From contig JAJTGQ010000097.1 in the NCBI GenBank assembly GCA_021299455.1, positions 1 to 64,000 of the forward strand: a stretch of 64,000 nucleotides of DNA. The letters are read 5' to 3'. The stretch is from Flammeovirgaceae bacterium. Its GTDB lineage: Bacteria > Bacteroidota > Bacteroidia > Cytophagales > Cyclobacteriaceae. The notes under the pieces were generated by a model, which saw only the letters and a list, made by a program, of their open reading frames with translations, was not told the origin of the DNA and did not search any database. Each line of letters begins with the position of its first letter. Position 1 is the first letter of the stretch. Of the stretch, positions 19,953 to 28,900 are shown piece by piece. The translations under genes were made by a program, and so were the position numbers.

Positions 19953-22136
19953 ATGAAGCAATTTACAATTACTCTTTTTTTGGTATTCGCCATCACGGCC
20001 AGCGTGGCTACCGTGTTTGGGCAAACCAACCCATTGATTAACTCATGGAAGATTGAAGAAAAATCGGTTACGGCATTTTCGGAAGTGGTTATACACAGGA
20101 TCAGTAAGGTAAATCCGGATCAGGCCAAACAAATGGAAGCCTACCCCGATGCTGTTATTGAACTAGTAAAAGCGCTCGAATATACGTTCGGTGAAAAAGG
20201 TATCTACGAGGTTAATTCTACGCAAGGTAAGCAATCGGGCACGTGGAAAATTGTAGGCAACGATTTGATTACCCAATTAGCCGGAGGTGCCGAACGAAAA
20301 GACAGCATCATTTCCATTTCAAAAAATAGCATGATTCTGCTCAACCGCGAAGTTAGAAAACGCATCGAATATGTCTCGGCAAAAGCGGAGGGCACACAAA
20401 ACAAAAAGGAATTAAGCGAATTGCGCGAAGGATTAGAAAAGGAAAAGAAAGAATTTTCGCAAACCAAAGCAATCAGAAATGTATCTGTGGTAGATGTAAT
20501 CACCGGCAGACTTCTGAAGAATCAAACTGTTGTATGGAAGGAAGGTAAATTCATATCCATTTTACCGGGCAACAAATCAATACTTCCGGCCGATGCGGTT
20601 GTGGTAGACGGACAAGGAAAATTTGTGTTGCCCGGCTTGATGGATTCGCACATTCATTTCTTTCAAAGCGGAGGGCTCTACACACGCCCCGATGGCTTCG
20701 ACTTTACAAAAGTAATGTCCTATGAAAAAGACCAGCAATGGATCAAAGACAATCATGCCATCACCATGAAGCACTACCTTGCAAATGGTATCACCACTGT
20801 GGTAGATGTAGGTGGCCCCCTCTCCAATTTTACCATCCGAGATTCTATCAATCTAAAAATAGCAGCACCACATACCATTGTCACGGGGCCTCTGATCTCA
20901 ACCTACGCTCCTCCAAACTTAGATAAAGCCGATCCGCCCATTATCAAAGCAAACAATGCAGAAGAAGCCCGAGCACTCGTGCGCAAACAATTGCCATTCA
21001 AACCCTCGTTCATTAAAATATGGTTGGTGGTTTTGCCCGGACAGAAAGCAGAACAGTTTAGTGCAGAGGTAGGCGCTGCCATTGATGAAGCGCATAAAAA
21101 CAATTTGAAAGTGGCTGTCCACGCCACCGAGTTAGCCACCGCTAAAGAAGCCATTCGATTGGGAGCCGATTTGTTGGTTCACAGTGTAGACGATGCCATC
21201 CTCGATAATGCTTTTCTTAAAACGTTAAAGACCAAGAAAATTGTTTACATCCCCACCTTGCAGGTAGCTCAGCAGACTTACCGCATTTTAAAACAGCAGT
21301 TTGATTTTACTTCGCACGAGTTGGCGTGGTCAGACCCTACACAATTAAGTTCATTGCTTGATCTTCAACACCTCGACCCAAAAGACTTGAATGGATTTAA
21401 CTACAAAGCAATTGGTTCACAATTCTCCATTCCCTCCAAAAGCGACAGCATTATGCTTGTGAATTTGAAACGTGTGGCCGACTTTGGAATTACTATTGCC
21501 ACAGGCACCGATGCCGGTAATCCGGGCGTGGCCCACGGTGCTGCATACCTGCGTGAAATTGAGATGATGAAACGAGCGGGACTATCCAATTGGCAAGTGC
21601 TAAAAGCTTCGACTATTGATGTGGCCAAAAGTTTTGGTGTAGCCAGCTTATTTGGAAGTATTGAACGTGGTAAAGTGGCTAACTTCATTGTGTTAAAAGA
21701 GAATCCGCTACAATCTATAAATGCCTTGGAAAAAATAGAAACCGTTTATCTGAATGGATACGGATACTTTCCCGCGGATCTTCTTCCTAAAACTGTAGAC
21801 GAACTTGCGAAGGCAGAAGTAAATGCGTACAATGCACGTAACATTGATGCGTTCGTTGCCCGCTATGCTCCCGATGCAGAAATCTACGACCTATCAAATC
21901 TCTCTGTACCGATCGCCAAAGGCAGTAAACAAATCAGAGAAATATGGGGAGGCTTTTTTAAGCAGTTTCCAAATTTGCACTGTCATGTAACTAGCCGTAC
22001 CATTCTTGGCAACAAATGTATAGCCATCGAATCGATTTCGGGCGTGGAGCCAAATCCCATGATTGGAGTGGGCACCTACATATTTAATCTAAAAACGGGT
22101 CTGATCGAGAAAGTCTATTTTGTTTCTGAACGATAA
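19953..22136 (+). CDS. Amidohydrolase family protein with N-terminal lipocalin-like and C-terminal SnoaL/NTF2-like domains
   Basis: GLMDSHIHF metal site, VHATELATAKEAIRLGADLLVHSVDD, ATGTDAG; C-term EVNAYNARNIDAFVARYAPDAEIYDLSN. Confidence 0.85.
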   Translation: MKQFTITLFLVFAITASVATVFGQTNPLINSWKIEEKSVTAFSEVVIHRISKVNPDQAKQMEAYPDAVIELVKALEYTFGEKGIYEVNSTQGKQSGTWKIVGNDLITQLAGGAERKDSIISISKNSMILLNREVRKRIEYVSAKAEGTQNKKELSELREGLEKEKKEFSQTKAIRNVSVVDVITGRLLKNQTVVWKEGKFISILPGNKSILPADAVVVDGQGKFVLPGLMDSHIHFFQSGGLYTRPDGFDFTKVMSYEKDQQWIKDNHAITMKHYLANGITTVVDVGGPLSNFTIRDSINLKIAAPHTIVTGPLISTYAPPNLDKADPPIIKANNAEEARALVRKQLPFKPSFIKIWLVVLPGQKAEQFSAEVGAAIDEAHKNNLKVAVHATELATAKEAIRLGADLLVHSVDDAILDNAFLKTLKTKKIVYIPTLQVAQQTYRILKQQFDFTSHELAWSDPTQLSSLLDLQHLDPKDLNGFNYKAIGSQFSIPSKSDSIMLVNLKRVADFGITIATGTDAGNPGVAHGAAYLREIEMMKRAGLSNWQVLKASTIDVAKSFGVASLFGSIERGKVANFIVLKENPLQSINALEKIETVYLNGYGYFPADLLPKTVDELAKAEVNAYNARNIDAFVARYAPDAEIYDLSNLSVPIAKGSKQIREIWGGFFKQFPNLHCHVTSRTILGNKCIAIESISGVEPNPMIGVGTYIFNLKTGLIEKVYFVSER

Positions 22137-22222
22137 GAGCCTTGCTTCGTCATTGAATTCTGAGAGCACAGCTAAGTCCTGAAAAGGCACCTTTCAGTTG
22201 GTTTAAACAGCGTAAGCGCAAA

Positions 22223-22252
22223 GTCCCTGATCACGAGTCAGGGATTTTTTTT
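22223..22252 (+). terminator. Rho-independent terminator
   Basis: TCCCTGA-TCACGAG-TCAGGGA followed by T8. Confidence 0.85.
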
Positions 22253-22578
22253 GATCAAAAAAGCGTATCCATTTACGTGGCTTGATGTAAGGCTTTGAGT
22301 TTCCACAACCACCCACTATTTTTATTCCGGTATGATTGGTTGAATTCGCTAACAAAATTTATTGCCATTTTCGCACTCAAACAAACGATGCAAAATGGAA
22401 TCTTTAAAAAACACGGTCGTGGAAGGCAGATTCAAAAATCGCCCCTTTGAACCATTGACGTGAAAAATTTCAGGTTGATAGGTTTTGACCTTACCAGATT
22501 GGCACGCATGTTACCCCAAGACCCTCGCTTTACTCCAATTTTTTGTAAGCCTAAAGCCAATTTCCAAGTTTGTTGTGT

Positions 22579-22988
22579 ATGGAGCAAACTCAGGCAGTTA
22601 AATCTTCAGAAATCAATTCGCTACGAGGTTCGTGGACGCAGCAAATTGTAGATTGGCTCAGCGCTCTCTTTCCATTCTATCTGAATGACGGACGCAAAAA
22701 TTTTTTGCTGATTTCGATTCTTAGTGCTTTTATCACAGCATTCCTTTACTTGTTCAAAACACAGTCTGAGTTTTCGTTTGCCAATCAGCTGGAATGGCTC
22801 CACGGACTGATTACATTTGGGGCTTTGTGTTTCAACATCCTGTTGCTACCCCGGATTTTCCCAGTATCAATGGATTCCTCAGCATGGACAATTAAGAAAT
22901 ACATCCTGCTTAATGTTTTTCATTTAATCCTGATTTGGGCAGTAGCTACCGTTCTTGAAAAAATATTTTTTTGCTCTCTAGATATGAC
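22579..22988 (+). pseudogene. 5' part of a membrane LytTR-type regulator, truncated at the IS left end
   Basis: MEQTQAVKSSEINSLRGSWTQQ...FLLISILSAFITAFLYLF...HGLITFGALCFNILLLPRIFP...WTIKKYILLNVFHLILIWAV; ORF runs into the IS terminal repeat. Confidence 0.55.
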
Positions 22989-24541
22989 CCCCGCCTTGGT
23001 TCGTGGGGACACCATAGCCGTCAACCTAAGGAAAAAAGACATAGGAAAAGAAACTGAATCTCATTTTGAACAGGAAAATCAAGAGTTTTTCAAATTATCT
23101 GTCAACTATTGTTTCAGATGAACATCTGGAATCGATGGCCACATCATCGGGTTTCATGAAACGAAGGTCAACCATTTCACCCAAGGGTTTTCTGGACACA
23201 GTTTTTTTCTGTAACCAGAACAATAGCCCATCACTATCAGAGTATTGCATAGACTTATCACAGCATGGGGCCTCGGTGAGCAAACAGGCCATCGATAAAC
23301 GTTTCAACGAAAGCACGAAAGCCATGTTCACCAATCTTCTTGGGGAGGTCATGAGCCATCAATTGTCAGGCAAGGCCAAGAAAACGGCAAGCAAGAAATG
23401 GTTTACCGATATCCAGATAATGGACAGTTCGGAGTTTGCTGTTTCCAAACGGGCAGCAGGGACTTTTCCCGGCTACGGGGGAGAGGGGCGGGAGGCCCTT
23501 GTCCAAATCCAATTTGAATACCAATTGCTCGGGGGCAAGGTGACAACCTTGTCGGTTGGTTCCGCACTGGATTCAGATAGTATTGAGGGAATGAAAAACC
23601 TTGACCAGATACCCGCAAAGACTTTGCTGTTGAGGGACCTGGGGTATTGCTCCCCAAAAGCATTTAAAGAGTTAAGCAAGAGGGACCTGTATTTTATCAG
23701 CCGGGCCAAATCACAATGGAATTTTTATACACTTCACAATGGGGAGTGTCATTTGCTCACAACGGCAGACATTATTGGCAAGCTGAACCAAGCCCAGGGC
23801 AAGTATATTGATTTGGACGTGTTTGTTGGTGAACAAGTCCGCACACCGGTAAGGCTTATCGCCAATCTGCTTGCGGAAGAACAAAAGAAAAAACGTCTCA
23901 AGAAAAAATCGGCCAACAGAAAATTGGGGGAAGATGCACTGGAGAGTATTGGGCTGAACTTATTTGTGACCAATGTGGAAAGGGAAAAATGTGCAGCCAG
24001 TGAAATCTATGAACTCTATACTCTTCGTTGGCAGATAGAACTTGTCTTCAAGACTTGGAAAAGTGTGATGCAGGTACATAAAATACATGGCATGAACCCT
24101 ATTCGATTGGAGTGCATTATTCTCATAAAACTACTTTGGGTCATGTTGAACTGGTCGATCGTACGCTACCTCAGAAACCTCACTGGATTGGATTTGAGCT
24201 ATCATAAAGTGCACCGCACGATATTGAGCCGATCAAAAAGAATATCAAGCATTATCATGAAAAGCAGTGAGCTGTTTACAGAGTGGTTGATTGACCTGTG
24301 CGGGATAAGTGAACGACATCACGTAAAGGAATACAAGAAGGGCAGCAAAAGTATTCCAATAATTTTGTCGCAAGCGACAAGCCATTGATCATGGGAGCGG
24401 TTATATTTGTACCAACAAAAACGGCAAGGCCATCCGTCACATGGCCTAAAAAAGACATGGAAAATAAAACTAGGCCATGCGAATGGCCGTGCCTTTTTCC
24501 TTAGGTTGACGGCTATGGTGGGGACACGAACCAAGGCGGGG
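22989..24541 (+). mobile_element. IS4-family-like insertion sequence, 1553 bp with 48-bp terminal inverted repeats
   Basis: Left CCCCGCCTTGGTTCGTGGGGACACCATAGCCGTCAACCTAAGGAAAAA (22989-23036); right end complementary (24494-24541) except 4 bp; intact transposase. Confidence 0.93.
23066..24388 (+). CDS. IS4-family transposase
   Basis: 440 aa; IMDSSEF, LLLRDLGYCS and YTLRWQIELVFKTWKS (Y-x2-R-x3-E-x6-K signature). Confidence 0.92.
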   Translation: MNRKIKSFSNYLSTIVSDEHLESMATSSGFMKRRSTISPKGFLDTVFFCNQNNSPSLSEYCIDLSQHGASVSKQAIDKRFNESTKAMFTNLLGEVMSHQLSGKAKKTASKKWFTDIQIMDSSEFAVSKRAAGTFPGYGGEGREALVQIQFEYQLLGGKVTTLSVGSALDSDSIEGMKNLDQIPAKTLLLRDLGYCSPKAFKELSKRDLYFISRAKSQWNFYTLHNGECHLLTTADIIGKLNQAQGKYIDLDVFVGEQVRTPVRLIANLLAEEQKKKRLKKKSANRKLGEDALESIGLNLFVTNVEREKCAASEIYELYTLRWQIELVFKTWKSVMQVHKIHGMNPIRLECIILIKLLWVMLNWSIVRYLRNLTGLDLSYHKVHRTILSRSKRISSIIMKSSELFTEWLIDLCGISERHHVKEYKKGSKSIPIILSQATSH

Positions 24542-24592
24542 CATTTTTTATACCATAAGAAAGGTTTTTAATTGATGCTCCATGCAAAGCAG

Positions 24593-25039
24593 CTAGTTTT
24601 TCACCGCCTTCGCCTTTTCAATCGACTCGTTCATTAGGTCTTTGACCTTTTTAATTCTCTCCATTTCAGATTCTAAATAGGCTCTTGCTTTTTCCTGATC
24701 GGCAGAATCCGGGAGAGGTTTGAATAGATGCATCCAATCCATCATGGATTGATCGGCAGAATCCAGCTGAGCAATGACCAGTTCCAATTCTTGCTTTTTA
24801 CCCTCAGCCAACTCTGGACTGCTAGTCAATTTTTCTTGAAGTTCTTTCTTGAGTTGATAAATATCCTCTGCTCGAGGCATAATTTCATCGTGAATATCCA
24901 TCACTTGATCGTACAATGCTTGGTTAGGATTTTCTTCTGAGTTCCCGCCATTGTGGTGATGATCTTCTTGCTTGCCTATTTTAGCGCATGACGCTAGAAT
25001 TGACAAAGAAATAAATAGTAAGGTTTTGAGATTTTTCAT
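24593..25039 (-). CDS. Hypothetical lipoprotein with His-rich N-terminus
   Basis: SILASC lipobox, QEDHHHNGG, then helical DE/K-rich region. Confidence 0.7.
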   Translation of the reverse strand: MKNLKTLLFISLSILASCAKIGKQEDHHHNGGNSEENPNQALYDQVMDIHDEIMPRAEDIYQLKKELQEKLTSSPELAEGKKQELELVIAQLDSADQSMMDWMHLFKPLPDSADQEKARAYLESEMERIKKVKDLMNESIEKAKAVKN

Positions 25040-25185
25040 ATTTCGAGTTTAAAAGCATTTTAATATGTAACTTATTTACATTTTCTATTCAGGCTGAGTT
25101 CTTTGAATCACAATATCAAAAATGGGTCTGTAGATTGATTTCTTTGATATGCAAACTAAAAGAGCATTGCTATCAAGAATGACTT

Positions 25186-25431
25186 TCACTGCTTAGAGGA
25201 GGTGCGTGTATGTGTAGCAGCCCATTCTTCCATCGTACTATTGTCCCATTTATTTTGCTCCCAAAGCTTGTCCATCTCAGCCGTTGCTTTTTCAGCAAAG
25301 TAAGAGGAAAGCAATTGCCTGATTTCCGCTAATTGAGTTTCGTTTAGGTTGTATTGAAACACCTTTAGAAGTTCATGCTGTAGGTTAGTAAGTTTATCTT
25401 GAGCTACCATAATAGAGCTTTTGTAATTCAA
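25186..25431 (-). CDS. Hypothetical small protein
   Basis: 81 aa ORF, MNYKSSIMVAQDKLTNLQHELLKVFQYNLNETQLAEIRQLLSSYFAEKATAEMDKLWEQNKWDNSTMEEW. Confidence 0.6.
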   Translation of the reverse strand: MNYKSSIMVAQDKLTNLQHELLKVFQYNLNETQLAEIRQLLSSYFAEKATAEMDKLWEQNKWDNSTMEEWAATHTRTSSKQ

Positions 25432-25540
25432 ATATATGTAATTTTCAAGCTAACGCCAGTTAGGCGTTTAAAATAATGTTCTGTTGTACAACACCATAGT
25501 TGCATATGTCAAGAATTTGCGTTTCCTTCGTTCTATTATT

Positions 25541-25624
25541 ATGAAAATGAAAACTCAGCGATTTTATTTTAGCTTTTATTTTAATCCAGCCCTACCGGGA
25601 TTAGATAGAGAATCGCTTTGTTGA
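25541..25624 (+). CDS. Phe/Tyr leader peptide of aromatic amino acid operon
   Basis: MKMKTQRFYFSFYFNPALPGLDRESLC*; 4 Phe and 2 Tyr in 7 codons, upstream of terminator and pheA. Confidence 0.8.
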   Translation: MKMKTQRFYFSFYFNPALPGLDRESLC

Positions 25625-25684
25625 AAACATAAAAACAAAAGAAACTCAGAAAAGTCCCGGTAAAAGCCGGGACTTTTCTTTTTT
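25593..25684 (+). promoter_or_regulatory. Attenuator: antiterminator arm plus rho-independent terminator
   Basis: AAAAGTCCCGG-TAAAAG-CCGGGACTTTT + TCTTTTTT (25650-25684); TACCGGGA (25593-25600) exactly complementary to TCCCGGTA (25655-25662). Confidence 0.8.
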
Positions 25685-25757
25685 ACCTGTGCTACGTAGG
25701 TTTTGTAGAATGTAGCCATAGTTGATGTAGTAGTAACCGAAGTAGCATAACGATCGG

Positions 25758-26600
25758 ATGAGTAAAAAAAGAAAATTGAAAGTAGCCATACAGGGCATTG
25801 CCACTAGTTTTCACGAGGTGGCAGCGCAAACCTATTTTGGAGATTCGATTGAATCTGTTGAGTGCCTATCGTTTCATGCACTTTGCGAATCATTGAAAAA
25901 GGAGGAGTCCGACTTTGCCGTAATGGCTATCGAAAATTCGATAGCAGGAAGTATCCTTCCTAATTATTTCCTTTTGCAGGAATTTCATTTCTCAATTATC
26001 GGGGAAGTTTATCTGCCTATCCATATGCACTTACTGGCTTTGCCGGGCGTAAAGATGTCAGACATTAAAAGCATTGAATCCCATCCAATGGCAATCAGAC
26101 AGTGCAATGATTTCTTGTTTCGGCTTAGGAATGTGGAGATCAGAGAAAGTGATGATACGGCCGTGTCAGCCAGGAAAGTAAAGGAAAATAAACTGACCAA
26201 TACAGCAGCGATTGCCAACGAGCACGCAGCAAAAAAATTCGGATTGCAGATTCTTGAAAAGCGAATAGAAACAAATAAGAAGAATTTTACACGCTTTTTG
26301 ATTCTTGCAAAGGGCAGACAAACGACTCATGATAGTAACAAGGCGTCCCTTTGTTTTGAAGTTGCCAACGAGGTAGGAAGCCTGGCCGAAGCGCTAATGA
26401 CTTTGAAGAAAAACTTGATCAATCTTACAAAGATCCAATCAATACCTATTGTTGGTAAGCCAAGCGAGTATTCCATTCATATTGATGTAGAATGGAAGAA
26501 AAGAAGGAATTATGATACCGCGTTGCGGGAGATTTTGAGGCAAGTAAGGAATTTGAATGTGTTGGGTGAATACAAGAGCGCAAAAATTGAGTACAAGTAG
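25758..26600 (+). CDS. pheA: Prephenate dehydratase
   Basis: VAIQGIATSFHEVAAQTYFG; FAVMAIENSIAGSILPNYFLL; ESHPMAIRQCNDFL; NFTRFLIL. Confidence 0.95.
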   Translation: MSKKRKLKVAIQGIATSFHEVAAQTYFGDSIESVECLSFHALCESLKKEESDFAVMAIENSIAGSILPNYFLLQEFHFSIIGEVYLPIHMHLLALPGVKMSDIKSIESHPMAIRQCNDFLFRLRNVEIRESDDTAVSARKVKENKLTNTAAIANEHAAKKFGLQILEKRIETNKKNFTRFLILAKGRQTTHDSNKASLCFEVANEVGSLAEALMTLKKNLINLTKIQSIPIVGKPSEYSIHIDVEWKKRRNYDTALREILRQVRNLNVLGEYKSAKIEYK

Positions 26601-26625
26601 AAAGTGGAATTCTGAACTTTGAATT

Positions 26626-27819
26626 TTGAAAATGATTGAATTTGCAAATAGAATAAAGAACGTAGAAGAGTACTACTTCAGCAAGAAATTGGCGGTGGTG
26701 AGAAGTATTGATACGCCCGAATGGCGCGTAATCAACCTGGGGATTGGTAGCCCTGACCAGATGCCAGCTACAAATGCGATTGATGCTTTAGTCGTTTCGG
26801 CAAAGAATCCAGCCAACCATGGGTATCAGAACTACAAGGGGATACCGCAACTACGAAAAGCTATTGCGGATTTTTATGTAGACACGTATGATGTATCGTT
26901 GAATGTTGAATCTGATATACTTCCTCTTATGGGATCGAAAGAGGGGATACTTCACACCATGATGGCTTTCGTGAATGAAGGAGATGAGGTATTGATTCCC
27001 GATCCCGGGTACCCAACCTATGCGTCAGTGGCGAAATTGGTTGGCGCCAAGGCAGTTACTTATGACATGAAAGAAGAAGCGAACTGGCAAATCGATGTTG
27101 AGGGTCTTCGAAAAAAGGATCTTTCAAAGGTCAAAATAATGTGGGTCAACTTTCCGCATATGCCAACAGGAAGAATAGCTTCACGCAAGGAATTGAAGGA
27201 CCTGGTTGATCTGGCAAGAGCAAATAGATTTTTGATCGTAAACGACAATCCTTATTCACTCATTTTGAATGAACATCCACTGTCAATACTGAGTATTGAA
27301 GGCGCTGCTGAGGTGGCTCTTGAGCTTAACTCGCTGAGCAAATCACATAACATGGCAGGCTGGCGAATTGGTTGGGTAGCTGGTAATGCACATTATGTCG
27401 ATGCGGTGCTGCGCGTAAAAAGCAATATGGACTCCGGCATGTTTTTAGGATTGCAACATGCTGCCGTGGAGGCATTGAAAAGTGGCAAGGAATGGTTCGC
27501 CAATTTGAATGCGATGTATCAAGAAAGAAAAGATACGGCATGCAAAATTTTAGATGTATTGGGATGCAGCTATTCCACCCAGCAATCAGGTCTGTTTGTA
27601 TGGGCAAAGGCGCCTGTTGGAGTGAATGATGTAGAGAAATGGATTGATGAGATACTCTATGGAACGCATGTGTTCATAACACCCGGATTTATCTTTGGCG
27701 AAACAGGTAGAAGGCATATACGGATTTCGCTCTGCGCAACAGAGGAAAAGCTAAACGAAGCGTGCAACCGAATTCAAGAATTCGTTGACTCTCAAGTCAC
27801 ACAACCACAATCTTTTTAA
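26626..27819 (+). CDS. Class I/II pyridoxal-phosphate aminotransferase
   Basis: INLGIGSPDQMP; NDNPYSLI; SLSKSHNMAGWRIGW PLP-lysine region. Confidence 0.93.
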   Translation: MKMIEFANRIKNVEEYYFSKKLAVVRSIDTPEWRVINLGIGSPDQMPATNAIDALVVSAKNPANHGYQNYKGIPQLRKAIADFYVDTYDVSLNVESDILPLMGSKEGILHTMMAFVNEGDEVLIPDPGYPTYASVAKLVGAKAVTYDMKEEANWQIDVEGLRKKDLSKVKIMWVNFPHMPTGRIASRKELKDLVDLARANRFLIVNDNPYSLILNEHPLSILSIEGAAEVALELNSLSKSHNMAGWRIGWVAGNAHYVDAVLRVKSNMDSGMFLGLQHAAVEALKSGKEWFANLNAMYQERKDTACKILDVLGCSYSTQQSGLFVWAKAPVGVNDVEKWIDEILYGTHVFITPGFIFGETGRRHIRISLCATEEKLNEACNRIQEFVDSQVTQPQSF

Positions 27820-28669
27820 AATGAAGATAGCAATAGTTGGATTAGGTTTGATAGGAGGTTCACTCGCCATAGATTTGAGGAGTAAAAAAATCGCAACAAG
27901 GCTGATTGGTGTTGACTTCAATGAAGGACATGCGAGAAAGGCATTAGAACTAGGGTTGGTCGATGAGATTCTTCCAGAGGAGAAGGCGTTTGCGGAATCT
28001 GATGTAGTGATATTGGCTATACCGGTCAACACCATCGGTGCACTTTTGCCCTCCATACTTGATCGCGTAGCAAAAAATGCAGTGGTCATTGATACAGGCT
28101 CCACGAAAAGTATGATCTGCAAGTCTGTGGCCCAACACGACAGACGCGCCCAATTTGTGGCTGCGCACCCAATTTCAGGGACAGAAAACTCCGGACCTAC
28201 AGCCGCTTTGCAAGGATTGTTTGAGGGGAAAACAAATATCATTTGCGAAAAGGAACAATCTTCTGAGTCATCTTTGGCTGTGGCCAAAAACATTTTTGAT
28301 AGCGTGGGAATGAACACGATATTCATGGAGCCAGACGAACATGATAAACACGTGGCTTATGTCTCTCATCTCTCACACGTCAGTTCTTTTTTATTGGGGC
28401 AAACAGTATTGGATATCGAGAAAGATGAAAAGAATATTTTTGACTTGGCGGGTAGTGGTTTTGCATCTACTGTGAGGTTGGCAAAAAGTTCTCCGGCTAT
28501 GTGGGCACCTATCTTTGAGCAGAATTCGGAATATTTAAGTCAAGCGTTGTTGGAATACATCATGCATCTTCAAAAATTTCATTACCACCTGATGAAGAAG
28601 GACACAAAAGAATTGGTCAAGACGTTGACTAATGCAAATGAGATTAGAAGGGTGTTGGATAAAAAGTAA
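27785..28669 (+). CDS. tyrA: Prephenate dehydrogenase
   Basis: KIAIVGLGLIGGSLAIDLR; AHPISGTENSGPTAA; HVAYVSHLSHVSSFLL. True start probably ATG 27821 (MKIAIVGLG). Confidence 0.93.
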   Translation: MTLKSHNHNLFKMKIAIVGLGLIGGSLAIDLRSKKIATRLIGVDFNEGHARKALELGLVDEILPEEKAFAESDVVILAIPVNTIGALLPSILDRVAKNAVVIDTGSTKSMICKSVAQHDRRAQFVAAHPISGTENSGPTAALQGLFEGKTNIICEKEQSSESSLAVAKNIFDSVGMNTIFMEPDEHDKHVAYVSHLSHVSSFLLGQTVLDIEKDEKNIFDLAGSGFASTVRLAKSSPAMWAPIFEQNSEYLSQALLEYIMHLQKFHYHLMKKDTKELVKTLTNANEIRRVLDKK

Positions 28670-28735
28670 AAGGCGTGAAGAAAAAAAAGGTGAGAAAATT
28701 GAAAGCTTAGATGCGCAGAAAATAGCAGTTACCGA

Positions 28736-28832
28736 GCGGCAGGGATAGAAGCGAAAAGCCCACACCCCGATTGCATGTGTGCTGGAACGTGTGCATCGGG
28801 GGAGGACTTGTAGCGAATAGCCCGAAAGCCGC
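28736..28832. other. Candidate structured RNA/DNA element inside the aromatic operon
   Basis: Outer GCGGC/GCCGC pair, inner CCCCGAT...ATCGGGG hairpin, two similar halves AGCGAAAAGCCC and AGCGAATAGCCC. Confidence 0.45.
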
Positions 28833-28900
28833 CCGAAGAAAAAATAGAAGTAGGAAAAGTAAAACGAATTTTAAATCTTGAATCTTTAATTGCGAACGTC

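Noticed and set aside
22386-22463. Small ORF MESLKNTVVEGRFKNRPFEPLT* upstream of the truncated LytTR gene as a leader peptide
   Set aside because: No amino-acid bias and no following terminator/antiterminator pair.
23403-23973. Antisense ORFs inside the transposase
   Set aside because: Shadow ORFs of a well-supported coding frame.
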